A stretch of 33,052 nucleotides of DNA from Thermoplasmata archaeon (GTDB lineage Archaea > Thermoplasmatota > Thermoplasmata > Lutacidiplasmatales > UBA184): contig JAKABH010000011.1 of assembly GCA_021801925.1 (NCBI GenBank), positions 1 through 33,052 on the forward strand, in the 5' to 3' direction. Positions 6,162-13,623 of this stretch are shown here, one piece after another. Position 1 is the stretch's first letter. Each line of letters opens with the position of its first letter. The notes beneath the pieces were generated by a model, which saw nothing but the letters and a program-made list of their open reading frames with translations, did no database searches and had not been told where the DNA came from. The translations under genes and the position numbers were made by a program.

Positions 6162-8729
6162 TTATGCCGCCGGCGGGGCGTCCGGCGGCCCCGAGGACGG
6201 GCGGAGGACCCAGACCCGCGCGTCGTCCGGCCCGATGTTCCGGGCCCTAAGCACCCGCCGGATCCGCGCCGCTCGCCCGCCGTCCCCGACCACGAACAGG
6301 ACGCAGGCGCCGCGGCCGCGCGCCTTCGCCCAGCCGCGGCCGATCCGGTCGGCCCGCATCGCCCCCGAGACCTCCGCCTCGACGTGCACGTCCCGGCCGC
6401 GGAAGTACCGCCACGCCCAGCCGCCGCGGATCCGATCGAGGAGGGCGGCGAGCTCCGCGGGGGTCGCCCGCGCCGGCGCCGGCAGCTGCCGGAAGAGGGC
6501 GTCGGGGAGCGTCGTGTCGAAGCGGCCCTGCCGGAGGATCTCGATCCGGTAGCCGCGTCGCGCGAAGACGCGGAAGGTCCGCAGCAGCAGGGCGCGGTGC
6601 TCGCTCGTCTCGCGGGTCGCCCCGGTCGGCCGGGTGAGCCCGAGCTGCCGCTCGCCGGCGGCGCTGAGCCGGAGCCGGCCGCCGACCCGTTCGATCGCCG
6701 GACTCCGGGCGAGCCGCTCCCACGCCCGTTCGAGGAGTTCGGGGGCGACCGGCCCGCCCGGGAGCGCAGCCGCCGCCGCCACCGCCTCCGCCGGACCGAG
6801 CGGGCGGCCCTCCTCCGCCGCGCCGAGGACGGCGAGGAGGAGGCGATCGACCGGCCCCTCCTCGACCGCCGCGGCGTCGGCCCCGGCGTCGCCGACGCCG
6901 AACTCGAGGCGCGTGGCGCGGAGCCGGTCGGCCCACGTCGGGCCCGGGTCGGACGGGCCGGGCGGCTCGGTCGGCAGCGCGACCGGCCCCTCGCGCTCGG
7001 GGTCGGTCGCGAGGCCCACGCCGACGGGGAGGGCGGGCAGCGTCGCCGCGGCGACGGCGGTCGGCAGGCCGATCCACGGACCGACCGTCCCCGCGGTCGC
7101 CGGGGGCACCCGCATCGCGACGAACGCGCTCGCGGCGCCGGCGGCGGCGCTCCGCACCTCGGGCGCGAGCCGGTCCGGGTACTGCGTCGCGACGAGCGCC
7201 TCGACCCCGAACTTGCGGCCCTCGGCGAGCAATTCCGCGACGAGCCGCGGCGCGAGGCCCTGGACCTCGTCCAGGACGAACAGGACCGGCGGATCGTCGG
7301 GGGCGCGGGGCCGGGCCGCGAGGCCGAGGTAGATCCGGCCGAGCACGAGCGTCGCCGCGAACGTCGCCGCCTCGGGGCCGAGCGCGGCGATCGGGAGCCG
7401 GATCGCGACCGCGCGGCCGTCGGCGAGCAGCCCCTCGGCGTCGAGCCCGCCGTCCGACGGGGCGAGGAGCTCGAGGAGGCCGGGGACGAGCACGACCTTC
7501 GAGAGCCGGGTCGCCGCCGACCAGAGGAACTCGGGGTCCCGCCGCAGGATCGGCCCGAGCTCGTCCAGGAAGCGGGCGACCGCCGGACGGAGCGGGCCGA
7601 GGCGGGCCGCCTCCCGCCGTTCCCCGTCGGTGAGGAGGGCGTAGAGGTCGACGAGCGACCCGCCCTGGTCGAGGACGAGGCGGGCGAACGAGTCGAAGAT
7701 CCGCTCGAGCCGGAACCCCCAGGCGATCTCGGTGCCGTCCGGGCTCAGCCGCTTGACCGCCGCCACGAAGTGGGCGGCGGCCCGGTCGGTCGAGGCGCTC
7801 CCCGCGACGAGGCCGGCGATCCCCGGGACCGGCGACGCGCTCGCGTCGACGGCGACGAGCCGCGCCTGCGCCGCCGCGGGGAGGCGGCGAAGCAGCCGCG
7901 GGGCGAGGTCGCCGTGGAGGTCGACGACGACCGCCGGCCGCCCGTCGGCGATCGCTTGGGCCGCCCGGGCGGCGAGCCACGTCGTCTTCCCCGCGCCCGA
8001 CGCCCCGAAGACGATCGTGTGGCCCGGCGGCGACCGGCCGGGCCGGGCGAATTCGGCGAGCCCGAGTTCGGCGGTGGCCGGCCACGGCTCGGGGGCCGTC
8101 CCCCACGCCCCGGCCGGGAGTGTACGGGCGCGGCCCCGCCGCCAGTCCCGGGCGGCCCCGAGCCGGAGGGTACCGATCCGGGCGGCGACCCCGGTGGCCC
8201 GCCTCCAATCGGCGACGAGCCGTGCGGCGACGGCGTCGAAGGCGCGGTCCCGCACCGCGGGATCGGCGGCGCCGACCCGGAAGCGGAGCCCGACCTTGAG
8301 GCCGCTCGAGCCGGCGTTCACCCAGAACGCCTGCACCGCGAAGCCGGCGCCCGCCGCGCGCAGCGGCCCGAGCGCCGGCGTCTCCGCCGGTACGGCGGGG
8401 GCGGCCGCGGGGCCGTCCGGCGGAGGCGGCCCCGGGTCGGGGACGATCGCCCCGAAGCGGCCCGCGCCGGGGCCGGGCGGCTCGGGCGCCGGCGGCACCG
8501 GGACCCGGCGGAGGCGGACCGATCCGGCGGCCGGGGCGCCGACCAGGGAGCCGGCGAGCGAGGCGGGGCGGAGGACGACGGTCGGCGGATCGCCGTCGTC
8601 GGCCGCCTCGAACAGCGCGCCGGCGGAAAGGCCGGCTCCCACGACGGCGTGGTGGACGGCCCGGTACCAGCGGAGCCGTCCGGCGTACGGGCCGTCGACC
8701 CGCACGGCGGCGACGTCAGGCGCGGACAC
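6162..8729 (-). CDS. HerA/VirB4-type P-loop ATPase with C-terminal wHTH and nuclease-like domain
   Basis: 855-residue protein with a GTG start. Residues 1-235 form an N-terminal region without an obvious catalytic motif. The ATPase core has Walker A GASGAGKTT (242-250) and Walker B LFVLDE (483-488), followed by the FtsK/HerA-like pattern EGRKFGVEALVATQYPDRL. A winged-helix segment follows (about 620-690, ending RVGGRLRLSAAGERQLGL). The last about 150 residues form a separate alpha/beta domain with an acidic pair at Glu784/Glu786 (DVHVEAEVSG) and strands ACVLFVVGD and DARVWVLRP; this resembles a restriction-endonuclease fold, but a canonical ExK is not seen. No membrane helix is evident. Its start overlaps the end of the upstream small gene by 14 bases. 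Likely a DNA-translocating or DNA-processing motor; substrate unknown. Confidence 0.8.
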   Translation of the reverse strand: MSAPDVAAVRVDGPYAGRLRWYRAVHHAVVGAGLSAGALFEAADDGDPPTVVLRPASLAGSLVGAPAAGSVRLRRVPVPPAPEPPGPGAGRFGAIVPDPGPPPPDGPAAAPAVPAETPALGPLRAAGAGFAVQAFWVNAGSSGLKVGLRFRVGAADPAVRDRAFDAVAARLVADWRRATGVAARIGTLRLGAARDWRRGRARTLPAGAWGTAPEPWPATAELGLAEFARPGRSPPGHTIVFGASGAGKTTWLAARAAQAIADGRPAVVVDLHGDLAPRLLRRLPAAAQARLVAVDASASPVPGIAGLVAGSASTDRAAAHFVAAVKRLSPDGTEIAWGFRLERIFDSFARLVLDQGGSLVDLYALLTDGERREAARLGPLRPAVARFLDELGPILRRDPEFLWSAATRLSKVVLVPGLLELLAPSDGGLDAEGLLADGRAVAIRLPIAALGPEAATFAATLVLGRIYLGLAARPRAPDDPPVLFVLDEVQGLAPRLVAELLAEGRKFGVEALVATQYPDRLAPEVRSAAAGAASAFVAMRVPPATAGTVGPWIGLPTAVAAATLPALPVGVGLATDPEREGPVALPTEPPGPSDPGPTWADRLRATRLEFGVGDAGADAAAVEEGPVDRLLLAVLGAAEEGRPLGPAEAVAAAAALPGGPVAPELLERAWERLARSPAIERVGGRLRLSAAGERQLGLTRPTGATRETSEHRALLLRTFRVFARRGYRIEILRQGRFDTTLPDALFRQLPAPARATPAELAALLDRIRGGWAWRYFRGRDVHVEAEVSGAMRADRIGRGWAKARGRGACVLFVVGDGGRAARIRRVLRARNIGPDDARVWVLRPSSGPPDAPPAA

Positions 8730-9060
8730 GGCGCTCCTCCCGGAGGCGGTCGGCGGGCGTCGGCGCGTCCTCGGTCCCGGAGCGGAGACCGTCCTCCCGG
8801 GCCCGGTCGACGAGCCGCTCCACCTCCTCGGCGAGCGCGCGGAGGCCGTTCGCCCGGGCGAAGGCGCGGATCACCCGGGTCGGGTAGGCGTGCCGGACGG
8901 GGCGGCCGTCGTCCCAGAGCCGGACGGTCCAGAGGAGGCGGCCGTCGGGCAGGCGGTAGAGCGTCGCCCACGGTCGATACGGGCCGGCGATCGGGAGCCG
9001 GAGGCGCCCGATGCGGCGGGTCGTTCGGCGTCGAACAGGTTGGCGTTCGCGCATCTCCAT
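8716..9060 (-). CDS. Small basic hypothetical protein, first gene of the ATPase operon
   Basis: About 114 residues, not recognised. It has a basic N-terminus (QPVRRRTTRRIGRLRLP), a strand-rich middle (ATLYRLPDGRLLWTVRLWDDG) and helices (RVIRAFARANGLRALAEEVERLVDRA). The ATG at 9060 is chosen because earlier in-frame sequence is Pro/Gly/Arg noise; a second ATG lies at 9054. A weak TATA-like GGAAACTT lies about 25 bases upstream. The gene overlaps the GTG start of the ATPase gene by 14 bases, which indicates translational coupling and suggests a partner or adaptor of the ATPase, perhaps DNA-binding given the basic start. That last point is inference. Confidence 0.65.
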   Translation of the reverse strand: MEMRERQPVRRRTTRRIGRLRLPIAGPYRPWATLYRLPDGRLLWTVRLWDDGRPVRHAYPTRVIRAFARANGLRALAEEVERLVDRAREDGLRSGTEDAPTPADRLREERRVRA

Positions 9061-9599
9061 CGGCGTCGCAGCTGCGACCAAGTTTCCACAGATCCTCCCG
9101 CCTCCCGGGGGCCGGCCGGAAGGAGGGCGTCGGGCGGGGGCCGCGGGACCGGAGGTCCCGTCACCGCTTCCCGAGGGCCGACCCCCGCGACCGGACCGCC
9201 GCGGGGCACGGGAAGGCGGAGGTCCGGCGAACACCGGGAACGGGGCCGACCGACGCGCGAACGCCTCCCGGAGCGATCCGCCCCGCCGGTCCGGCCGGGC
9301 GTACGCTACCGAGGACGGCGCCGAGGAGCCCTGGTCTCACTCGGGGCGGCGCGTCCGGTCAGCCGGTTGGGCGCGACCCGCGGGCCCGGCCGAGCGGGGC
9401 TCGAGCGGGCGGGAGGCAGGTCGACGCCGGGCGGGATGCGGGGAACGCGTCGTGGACCGTCGGGGCGAAGCGGTCGATCGAGCGATCGAGGGCCGACGAC
9501 GACGGGAGGGACGACGCGGTACCCATGGGACGAACGCGTCGCCCACGCCGTCGCCCGGGTCGTTCCTCCCTCCGTGATGAACGATGAACGGTGCCGGGA

Positions 9600-9727
9600 A
9601 AAGTCGCCGCGCGGGAAACCTGCGCGGACGTAGCGGGCCGGGTGTGGAGGGGTCCCTCGCACGCCCGGGACCCGGTGCATGGTCCCCTGTGGGCGATGTG
9701 GAGGGCCCCTCCTGGGGTGGTTGCACC
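9600..9727 (-). ncRNA. Candidate structured small RNA of about 125 nt
   Basis: On the minus strand a TATA box (CTAAATAC, 9754-9747) lies about 27 bases before 9727. The predicted RNA opens with GGTGCA (9727-9722), which pairs with TGCACC (9679-9674). Inside is a CCCC-AGGA-GGGG hairpin. Directly after comes a 7-bp hairpin, GGGTCCC/GGGACCC (9650-9673). The end is a GC-rich stem around a 3-base loop (9607-9627) followed by CGACTTTT, like an intrinsic terminator. It has none of the conserved SRP or RNase P motifs I looked for. Alternatively it could be a leaderless mRNA, since GTG falls at 9726, but that frame has non-coding-like codon use. Confidence 0.4.
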
Positions 9728-9746
9728 GACTCGATGCGGGCCCGAC

Positions 9747-9754
9747 GTATTTAG
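9747..9754 (-). promoter_or_regulatory. TATA box of the candidate ncRNA (CTAAATAC on minus)
   Basis: Strong AT-rich box in a GC-rich stretch, downstream of the HxlR stop. No credible protein gene begins after it on either strand. Confidence 0.5.
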
Positions 9755-9815
9755 GGGCGGAACGGAGGGGACGCGAAACGGTCCCCCGGTCGGCGTTGCG
9801 GCCGGCGACGGCGCC

Positions 9816-10301
9816 CTACCGGGATCGGGACGGCGCCGGGTCGGCGACCACGATGCGGGGGAGCTCCCCCTGGATCGCCGGCGGGCGCCGGTCCGCGCGC
9901 GCCGCCCGGGCGGTCGCCTGGTGGCGGGAGAGGACCCACTTCTCGCCCCAGGCGCGCAGTTCGCGCGCGGCGGGGGCGAGCCCGAGCCCCATCTCGGTGA
10001 GCGAGTAGACGACCGAGAACGGCCGGGTGCTCACGACGGTCCGCTGGACGACCCCCTGGCCCTCCAGGAACTTGAGCGTCGCGCTGAGCGTCTTCGCGTT
10101 CAGGTGGGGGCTCGACCTCAGGATCTCGCTGAACCGTTGCGGCCCCTCGAGGAGGCGGTGGACGATCGCGAGCCGCCACTCGGTGCCGATGACCCCTACG
10201 GCCGCCATCACCGGACAGAGCTCGCGTTCGTCTCCAATGTCGCAGGCGTCCGACGGGGCGGCGGCCAACGGGCCGGTGCGGCGGGGGGGAAGTGGATCCA
10301 T
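9816..10301 (-). CDS. HxlR-family winged-helix transcription regulator
   Basis: DNA-binding regulator of 161 residues. The HxlR core is clear: CPVMAAVGVIGTEWRLAIVHRLLEGPQRFSEI, recognition-helix region HLNAKTLSATLKFLEGQGVV, then the wing VVSTRPFSVVYSLTEMG and a C-terminal helix LAPAARELRAWGEKWVL used for dimerisation in the family. The Cys near residue 29 (ELCPVM) sits where redox- or electrophile-sensing HxlR proteins often carry a cysteine. The ATG at 10301 lies about 37 bases from a TATA box at 10336-10341, and a four-half-site operator abuts that box, so autoregulation is likely. The targets are not known; the divergent gene at 10452 is a candidate. Confidence 0.92.
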   Translation of the reverse strand: MDPLPPRRTGPLAAAPSDACDIGDERELCPVMAAVGVIGTEWRLAIVHRLLEGPQRFSEILRSSPHLNAKTLSATLKFLEGQGVVQRTVVSTRPFSVVYSLTEMGLGLAPAARELRAWGEKWVLSRHQATARAARADRRPPAIQGELPRIVVADPAPSRSR

Positions 10302-10335
10302 GAGGGAACCTCGAGACGTTCAGGGCGCGTGGCCT

Positions 10336-10341
10336 CTTATA
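10336..10341 (-). promoter_or_regulatory. TATA box of the HxlR gene (TATAAG on minus)
   Basis: Lies 35-40 bases before the ATG at 10301. Its upstream edge shares base 10341 with the operator, so a bound repressor would compete with the basal transcription factors. Confidence 0.65.
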
Positions 10342-10375
10342 GTTACTGGATGTTACTAGGTAACAAAAAGTAACT
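10341..10375. promoter_or_regulatory. Nested operator of four GTTAC/GTAAC half-sites
   Basis: Two concentric dyads share the centre at 10358: an inner GTTAC-TAG-GTAAC (10352-10364) and an outer AGTTACT/AGTAACT (10341-10347 and 10369-10375). The half-sites on each side are 10 bases apart, one helical turn, so two dimers could bind the same face. It lies in the divergent region between the HxlR gene and the gene at 10452. Confidence 0.7.
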
Positions 10376-10451
10376 ACAATCGGCCGCCGCACGCTTCGTC
10401 GTCCCCGCGGGCCGAGCGTACGTTTTCTCCCCGGCCGTCCGTCCGACGCCC

Positions 10452-11060
10452 GTGCCGCTGCGTCGCCGCGAGATCGAGCTCTCCCTCGAGCGCCCGCTCC
10501 CCGGGGACGCCGACGGCCGCGTCCGGCTGAGCGCCCGCTTCGACGCCGAGGGGGAGGAGCCGCCGACGCCGGCGGAGCTCGCGAGCGCGCTCGACGGCCT
10601 GCGCGCCGACCTGGAAGTTTTGGTCGGCGTGCCGATCGCCGCCGCCGGCGTGGCCCGGCCGGCCCGCGAGCTGTCGGAGCTCGTGAGCGCCTACCGGCCG
10701 CGGCAGCGCGAGCTCGTCGACCTGCTCCGCGACGAGGGGGAGATCTCCGCGGCCGAGCACGCGCGACTCGTGGAGTACCTCGCCGCCGCCGCGCCGGTCG
10801 CGCCGGCGCCCCCGACGACGCCGACCGCCTCGACCGGCCCGGCGCGCCCTGCGCTCGACGACCGGCCGATCGCGGCGGCGCCGATCGTCGCCGAGCGGCC
10901 GACCGAGGGGGTCCGGCCGGTCGCCGACCTCCTCCGGCAGTACCAGATCGAGTCGCTGAAGCAGGCGGGCGCCGTCCGCGCGCGACGGCAGATCTCCTTC
11001 GCGGAGTACATGGCGCTCAAGCGGCATTTCGAAGGCGCCCCGCCGTCGGCCCCGGCGTGA
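10452..11060 (+). CDS. Hypothetical two-domain protein, 202 aa
   Basis: Not recognised. A GTG start at 10452 is supported by an AT-containing box (TACGTTTT, 10419-10426) about 30 bases upstream. The N-terminal 110 residues are charged and helical (SARFDAEGEEPPTPAELASALDGL and YRPRQRELVDLLRDEGEISAAEHARLVEYL). A Pro/Ala/Thr-rich linker (about 113-145) follows, then a conserved-looking C-terminal module (RPVADLLRQYQIESLKQAG, then RRQISFAEYMALKRHF). Both ends carry a short-helix-then-acidic pattern that looks like a repeated interaction module. No membrane segment. It is divergent from the HxlR gene and may be under the shared operator. Its last 44 bases overlap the convergent glycerate-kinase-like gene. 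Confidence 0.65.
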   Translation: MPLRRREIELSLERPLPGDADGRVRLSARFDAEGEEPPTPAELASALDGLRADLEVLVGVPIAAAGVARPARELSELVSAYRPRQRELVDLLRDEGEISAAEHARLVEYLAAAAPVAPAPPTTPTASTGPARPALDDRPIAAAPIVAERPTEGVRPVADLLRQYQIESLKQAGAVRARRQISFAEYMALKRHFEGAPPSAPA

Positions 11061-12408
11061 CGGATCGGCCCCGGGAGCTCGCGGCCGCCCCGGCGGGAGC
11101 GGGCGACGGGGCGGAGAGGACGATCGCCAGGAGGCCGACGTCCGTGATCCCCGCCGGCAACGGGTAGCCCCGCGGCGGATCGGGCGGGACCGTCGATCTC
11201 GGCTCGGACGGCGGACCGACGACCGCGACCGGCGGATACGCCGCGTCGCCGATCCCCCCGGCCGTCCGGGCGATCGTGACGCTCATCTCGCGGCGGCGCA
11301 CGACCGCGCGGGCGCGGGTGAGGAACGCCGCGAGCGCCGGCCCCTCGTCGACCCCCTCGGGGAGCCCGAGCGTCGTCATCGCGACGACGGCGACCCCCCG
11401 GCTCTCCGGCCCGGGCGGTCCCTCCGCATCGACGAGCTCCTCCGCCCGGGCGACGAGCCGTTCGGCCGCCTCGTCGGGCGGGGCGCGCAGCTGGAGGAAC
11501 CCGATCCGGCTCGTCCAGCCGCGGTCGAAGATCGACTCCGCGGCGGCGCGCAGCGCGTCGGACGGCGCGGCGATCACGACCGGCCGCGCGACGGACGCCG
11601 GCCGCGCGGGCGACGGCGTCGCCCCGGGGAGGTCGGCCGCGGCGGCGAGCGGCCCGAGCCGCGCCGCCCCGAGCCGGGCGACGATCTCCCGCGCCTCCGT
11701 CCGCTCGGCGGGCCGGACCGGATCGACCGGCCCGCCGCCGACGAGGCCCGGGCCGTCCCCCCGGTCGAGGACGAACGTCGCGCAGTCGCCCCGGGTGGCG
11801 GCGGCGCCGAGCCGGCCGCCGACCCCGCCGGTCCCGACGGTGCGGGCGAGGAGGGCGACGTCGCGGCCGGTGGCGCCCGCGTCGACCGCCGCCCGGAACC
11901 CCGCCTCGAACTCCGCCGGGGTCGCCCCGGGCGGCGGCACCGCGAGGGCGCGGAGCGCCCCCGGCGAGACGAGGTAGAGGAGGAGGTCGTCCGACCCGAG
12001 CCCCTCGGCGATCTCCTCGGCGGCGCGGACGATCCCCTCCGCCCGGGGGAAGCCGGGGAGCCCCGGCGGGACGATCTCCCCCCGGAACGGGATCTCGTCG
12101 GCGACCGGCTCCGGCCCGGCGACGTATCCCTGCGTGAGCCGGTCGCCGATCGCGTGGAGCGCGGCGAGCGCCATCGAGTTCGCCGCCGAGCCGACGGCGA
12201 CGAAGGCGACCTGGCGGTACCGCCGGTCGGGGACGAACCGGTTGCCGACGCGCAGCACGCCGTCCTCGCGGCCGAGCGCGGCGCGGAGCGAGCGGTAGGC
12301 GTCGGCGGCGGTCACCGCCGCCTGGACGGCGCGCCGCGGCACGGGATCCGGCCCCCGGGGGGAGGCCTCCTCCGTCGGGAACGGCTCCCACGGGAACCGG
12401 CTGCTCAC
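11017..12408 (-). CDS. Divergent glycerate 2-kinase (GckA/MOFRL)-like protein
   Basis: 463 residues with a GTG start. The fold pattern of the DUF4147/glycerate-kinase family is visible: an N-terminal helix AVTAADAYRSLRAAL, the strand-loop YRQVAFVAVGSAANSMALAAL (65-84), YVAGPEPV, then LLLYLVSPGALRAL (142-155), and a MOFRL-like C-terminal region (GVAVVAMTTLGLPEGVDEGPALAAF). Key family motifs are altered: the lysine of GKA is Ser74, the Gly-rich SGGGSA loop reads VSPGA, and the expected C-terminal GTDG is missing. It may therefore be a non-kinase paralogue. It follows the dehydrogenase genes by 48 bases on the same strand. The family call is moderate; catalytic activity is doubtful. Confidence 0.55.
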   Translation of the reverse strand: MSSRFPWEPFPTEEASPRGPDPVPRRAVQAAVTAADAYRSLRAALGREDGVLRVGNRFVPDRRYRQVAFVAVGSAANSMALAALHAIGDRLTQGYVAGPEPVADEIPFRGEIVPPGLPGFPRAEGIVRAAEEIAEGLGSDDLLLYLVSPGALRALAVPPPGATPAEFEAGFRAAVDAGATGRDVALLARTVGTGGVGGRLGAAATRGDCATFVLDRGDGPGLVGGGPVDPVRPAERTEAREIVARLGAARLGPLAAAADLPGATPSPARPASVARPVVIAAPSDALRAAAESIFDRGWTSRIGFLQLRAPPDEAAERLVARAEELVDAEGPPGPESRGVAVVAMTTLGLPEGVDEGPALAAFLTRARAVVRRREMSVTIARTAGGIGDAAYPPVAVVGPPSEPRSTVPPDPPRGYPLPAGITDVGLLAIVLSAPSPAPAGAAASSRGRSVTPGPTAGRLRNAA

Positions 12409-12456
12409 GCCCCGGCGAGCCGACGCCGCAAAAGAGAATGGCGGCCGGGGCGGCCG

Positions 12457-13623
12457 TCAGCCGAGCTGCAGGCGCTCGACCGGCGCGGCGCGGCGGGGGT
12501 CGAGGAACCGGCCGGGGCCGAAGAGCGCCGGGTCGAGGTCGGAGGCGGTGCCGAGCACCGCGGCGGCGACGCGGCGGCTCGTCGCGGGGGCGAGCATGAA
12601 GCCGTGGCCGCCGAACCCGTTCGCGTGCACGAAGCCGGCTAGGCGCGGGTCCTCGCCGAGGACCGGGAGCCCGTCCGGGGTGTCGTCGTAGAAGCCGGAC
12701 CAGGCGCGGAGGACGTTCAGCGCGCCGAGGGCGGGAAAGAGGGCGGTGACGGTCCGCGCCATCCGCGGGAGGAACTGGGGGGAGGTCGACATCCCGCCCC
12801 CCGTCCCGGGCGGGTGGGGGAGCGAGAGGCCGCCGACGAGCTCGCCGCGCATCGTCTGGCTGAGGTAGAGGCCGTCCGACGCGCGGACGACCATCGGGTC
12901 CAGGAACGGCTTCATCGGCTCCGTCGCGAGGATCTCGTGCCGCGTCGCGACGTTCGGCACGGGGAGGCCCGCGCGCCGGGCGAAGTCGCCGGACCAGCCG
13001 CCGGCGGCGTTCACGACCCGGTCGGCGGCGACGCTCCCGCGGCTCGTGACGAGCCCCGTGACGCGGCCGTCCCGCTGCGTCACCCCGGTCGCCTCGACGC
13101 CCAAGGCGACCTCGACGCCGAGCGAGCGGGCCGCCTCGTAGACGCCCCAGACCGCGGGGAACGGGTAGAGGGTCCCGTCGCTGCCGAGGTAGGCGCCGCC
13201 GACCACGGCGCCGCGGGCGAGCCCCTCGACGAGCGAGTCGACCCCGTCGGCGTCCAGCAGGCGGGCCGGCAGCCCCTCCGCCCGCACGATCTCCGTGACG
13301 CCGCGCAGCTTCTCGAGCTCGGAGGGGGTGTCGGCGAGGAACAGATAGCCGCCCTGCCGGAACCAGATGTTGTAGCCGAACTCGCGGCCGAACGCCCGGT
13401 AGTCGGCGACCGACTCGCGGGCGAGCCGGACCGTCGCCCGGGTCTCCCACTGCTGGCGGACCCCGCCGCCGTTGCGCCCGCTCGCGCCGCCGGAGAGGAA
13501 CCCCCGGTCGACGACGAGGACGGGGCCGGCGCCGGCGCGCGCCAGCCGGTAGGCGGTGAACAGCCCGACGATCCCCGCGCCGACGATCGCGACGGCGTAG
13601 CGGTCCCGGGCGAGGACGGTCAC
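12457..13623 (-). CDS. FAD-dependent amine/amino-acid dehydrogenase, DAO family (beta subunit)
   Basis: 388-residue flavoprotein of the glycine/sarcosine/proline oxidase group. The N-terminus has the Rossmann FAD motif VAIVGAGIVGLFTAYRLA (Gly15, Gly17, Gly20 with the GTG as residue 1), then GGASGRNGGGVRQQW typical of the DAO family, a substrate-domain region, and the C-terminal FAD contact HANGFGGHGFMLAPATSRRVA. The GTG at 13621-13623 overlaps the TGA of the upstream gene (GTGA), so the two are translationally coupled. In heteromeric sarcosine, opine, proline or HcnABC-type enzymes this subunit oxidises the amine and passes electrons to the partner. The substrate cannot be told. Confidence 0.88.
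   Translation of the reverse strand: MTVLARDRYAVAIVGAGIVGLFTAYRLARAGAGPVLVVDRGFLSGGASGRNGGGVRQQWETRATVRLARESVADYRAFGREFGYNIWFRQGGYLFLADTPSELEKLRGVTEIVRAEGLPARLLDADGVDSLVEGLARGAVVGGAYLGSDGTLYPFPAVWGVYEAARSLGVEVALGVEATGVTQRDGRVTGLVTSRGSVAADRVVNAAGGWSGDFARRAGLPVPNVATRHEILATEPMKPFLDPMVVRASDGLYLSQTMRGELVGGLSLPHPPGTGGGMSTSPQFLPRMARTVTALFPALGALNVLRAWSGFYDDTPDGLPVLGEDPRLAGFVHANGFGGHGFMLAPATSRRVAAAVLGTASDLDPALFGPGRFLDPRRAAPVERLQLG

Larger units (their letters stand above)
9061..9815. other. 755-base stretch without a convincing protein gene
   Basis: Open frames here are Arg/Pro/Ser-rich with unbiased third positions. The stretch holds a candidate ncRNA (9600-9727, minus) with its own TATA box. A perfect 6-bp hairpin, GGGACC-GGA-GGTCCC, lies at about 9143-9157. 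Nothing else is recognised between 9160 and 9590. Confidence 0.5.

Noticed and set aside
9077-9090. TGGAAAC on the minus strand near 9080, like part of an ORB element
   Set aside because: It lacks the dyad partner and the G-string; it sits where the TATA-like box of the small gene at 9060 is expected.
9337-9726. Leaderless GTG frame starting at the orphan promoter
   Set aside because: The product is Arg/Pro/Ser-rich with many A/T third positions, unlike every secure gene here; the folded RNA reading explains the promoter and terminator better.
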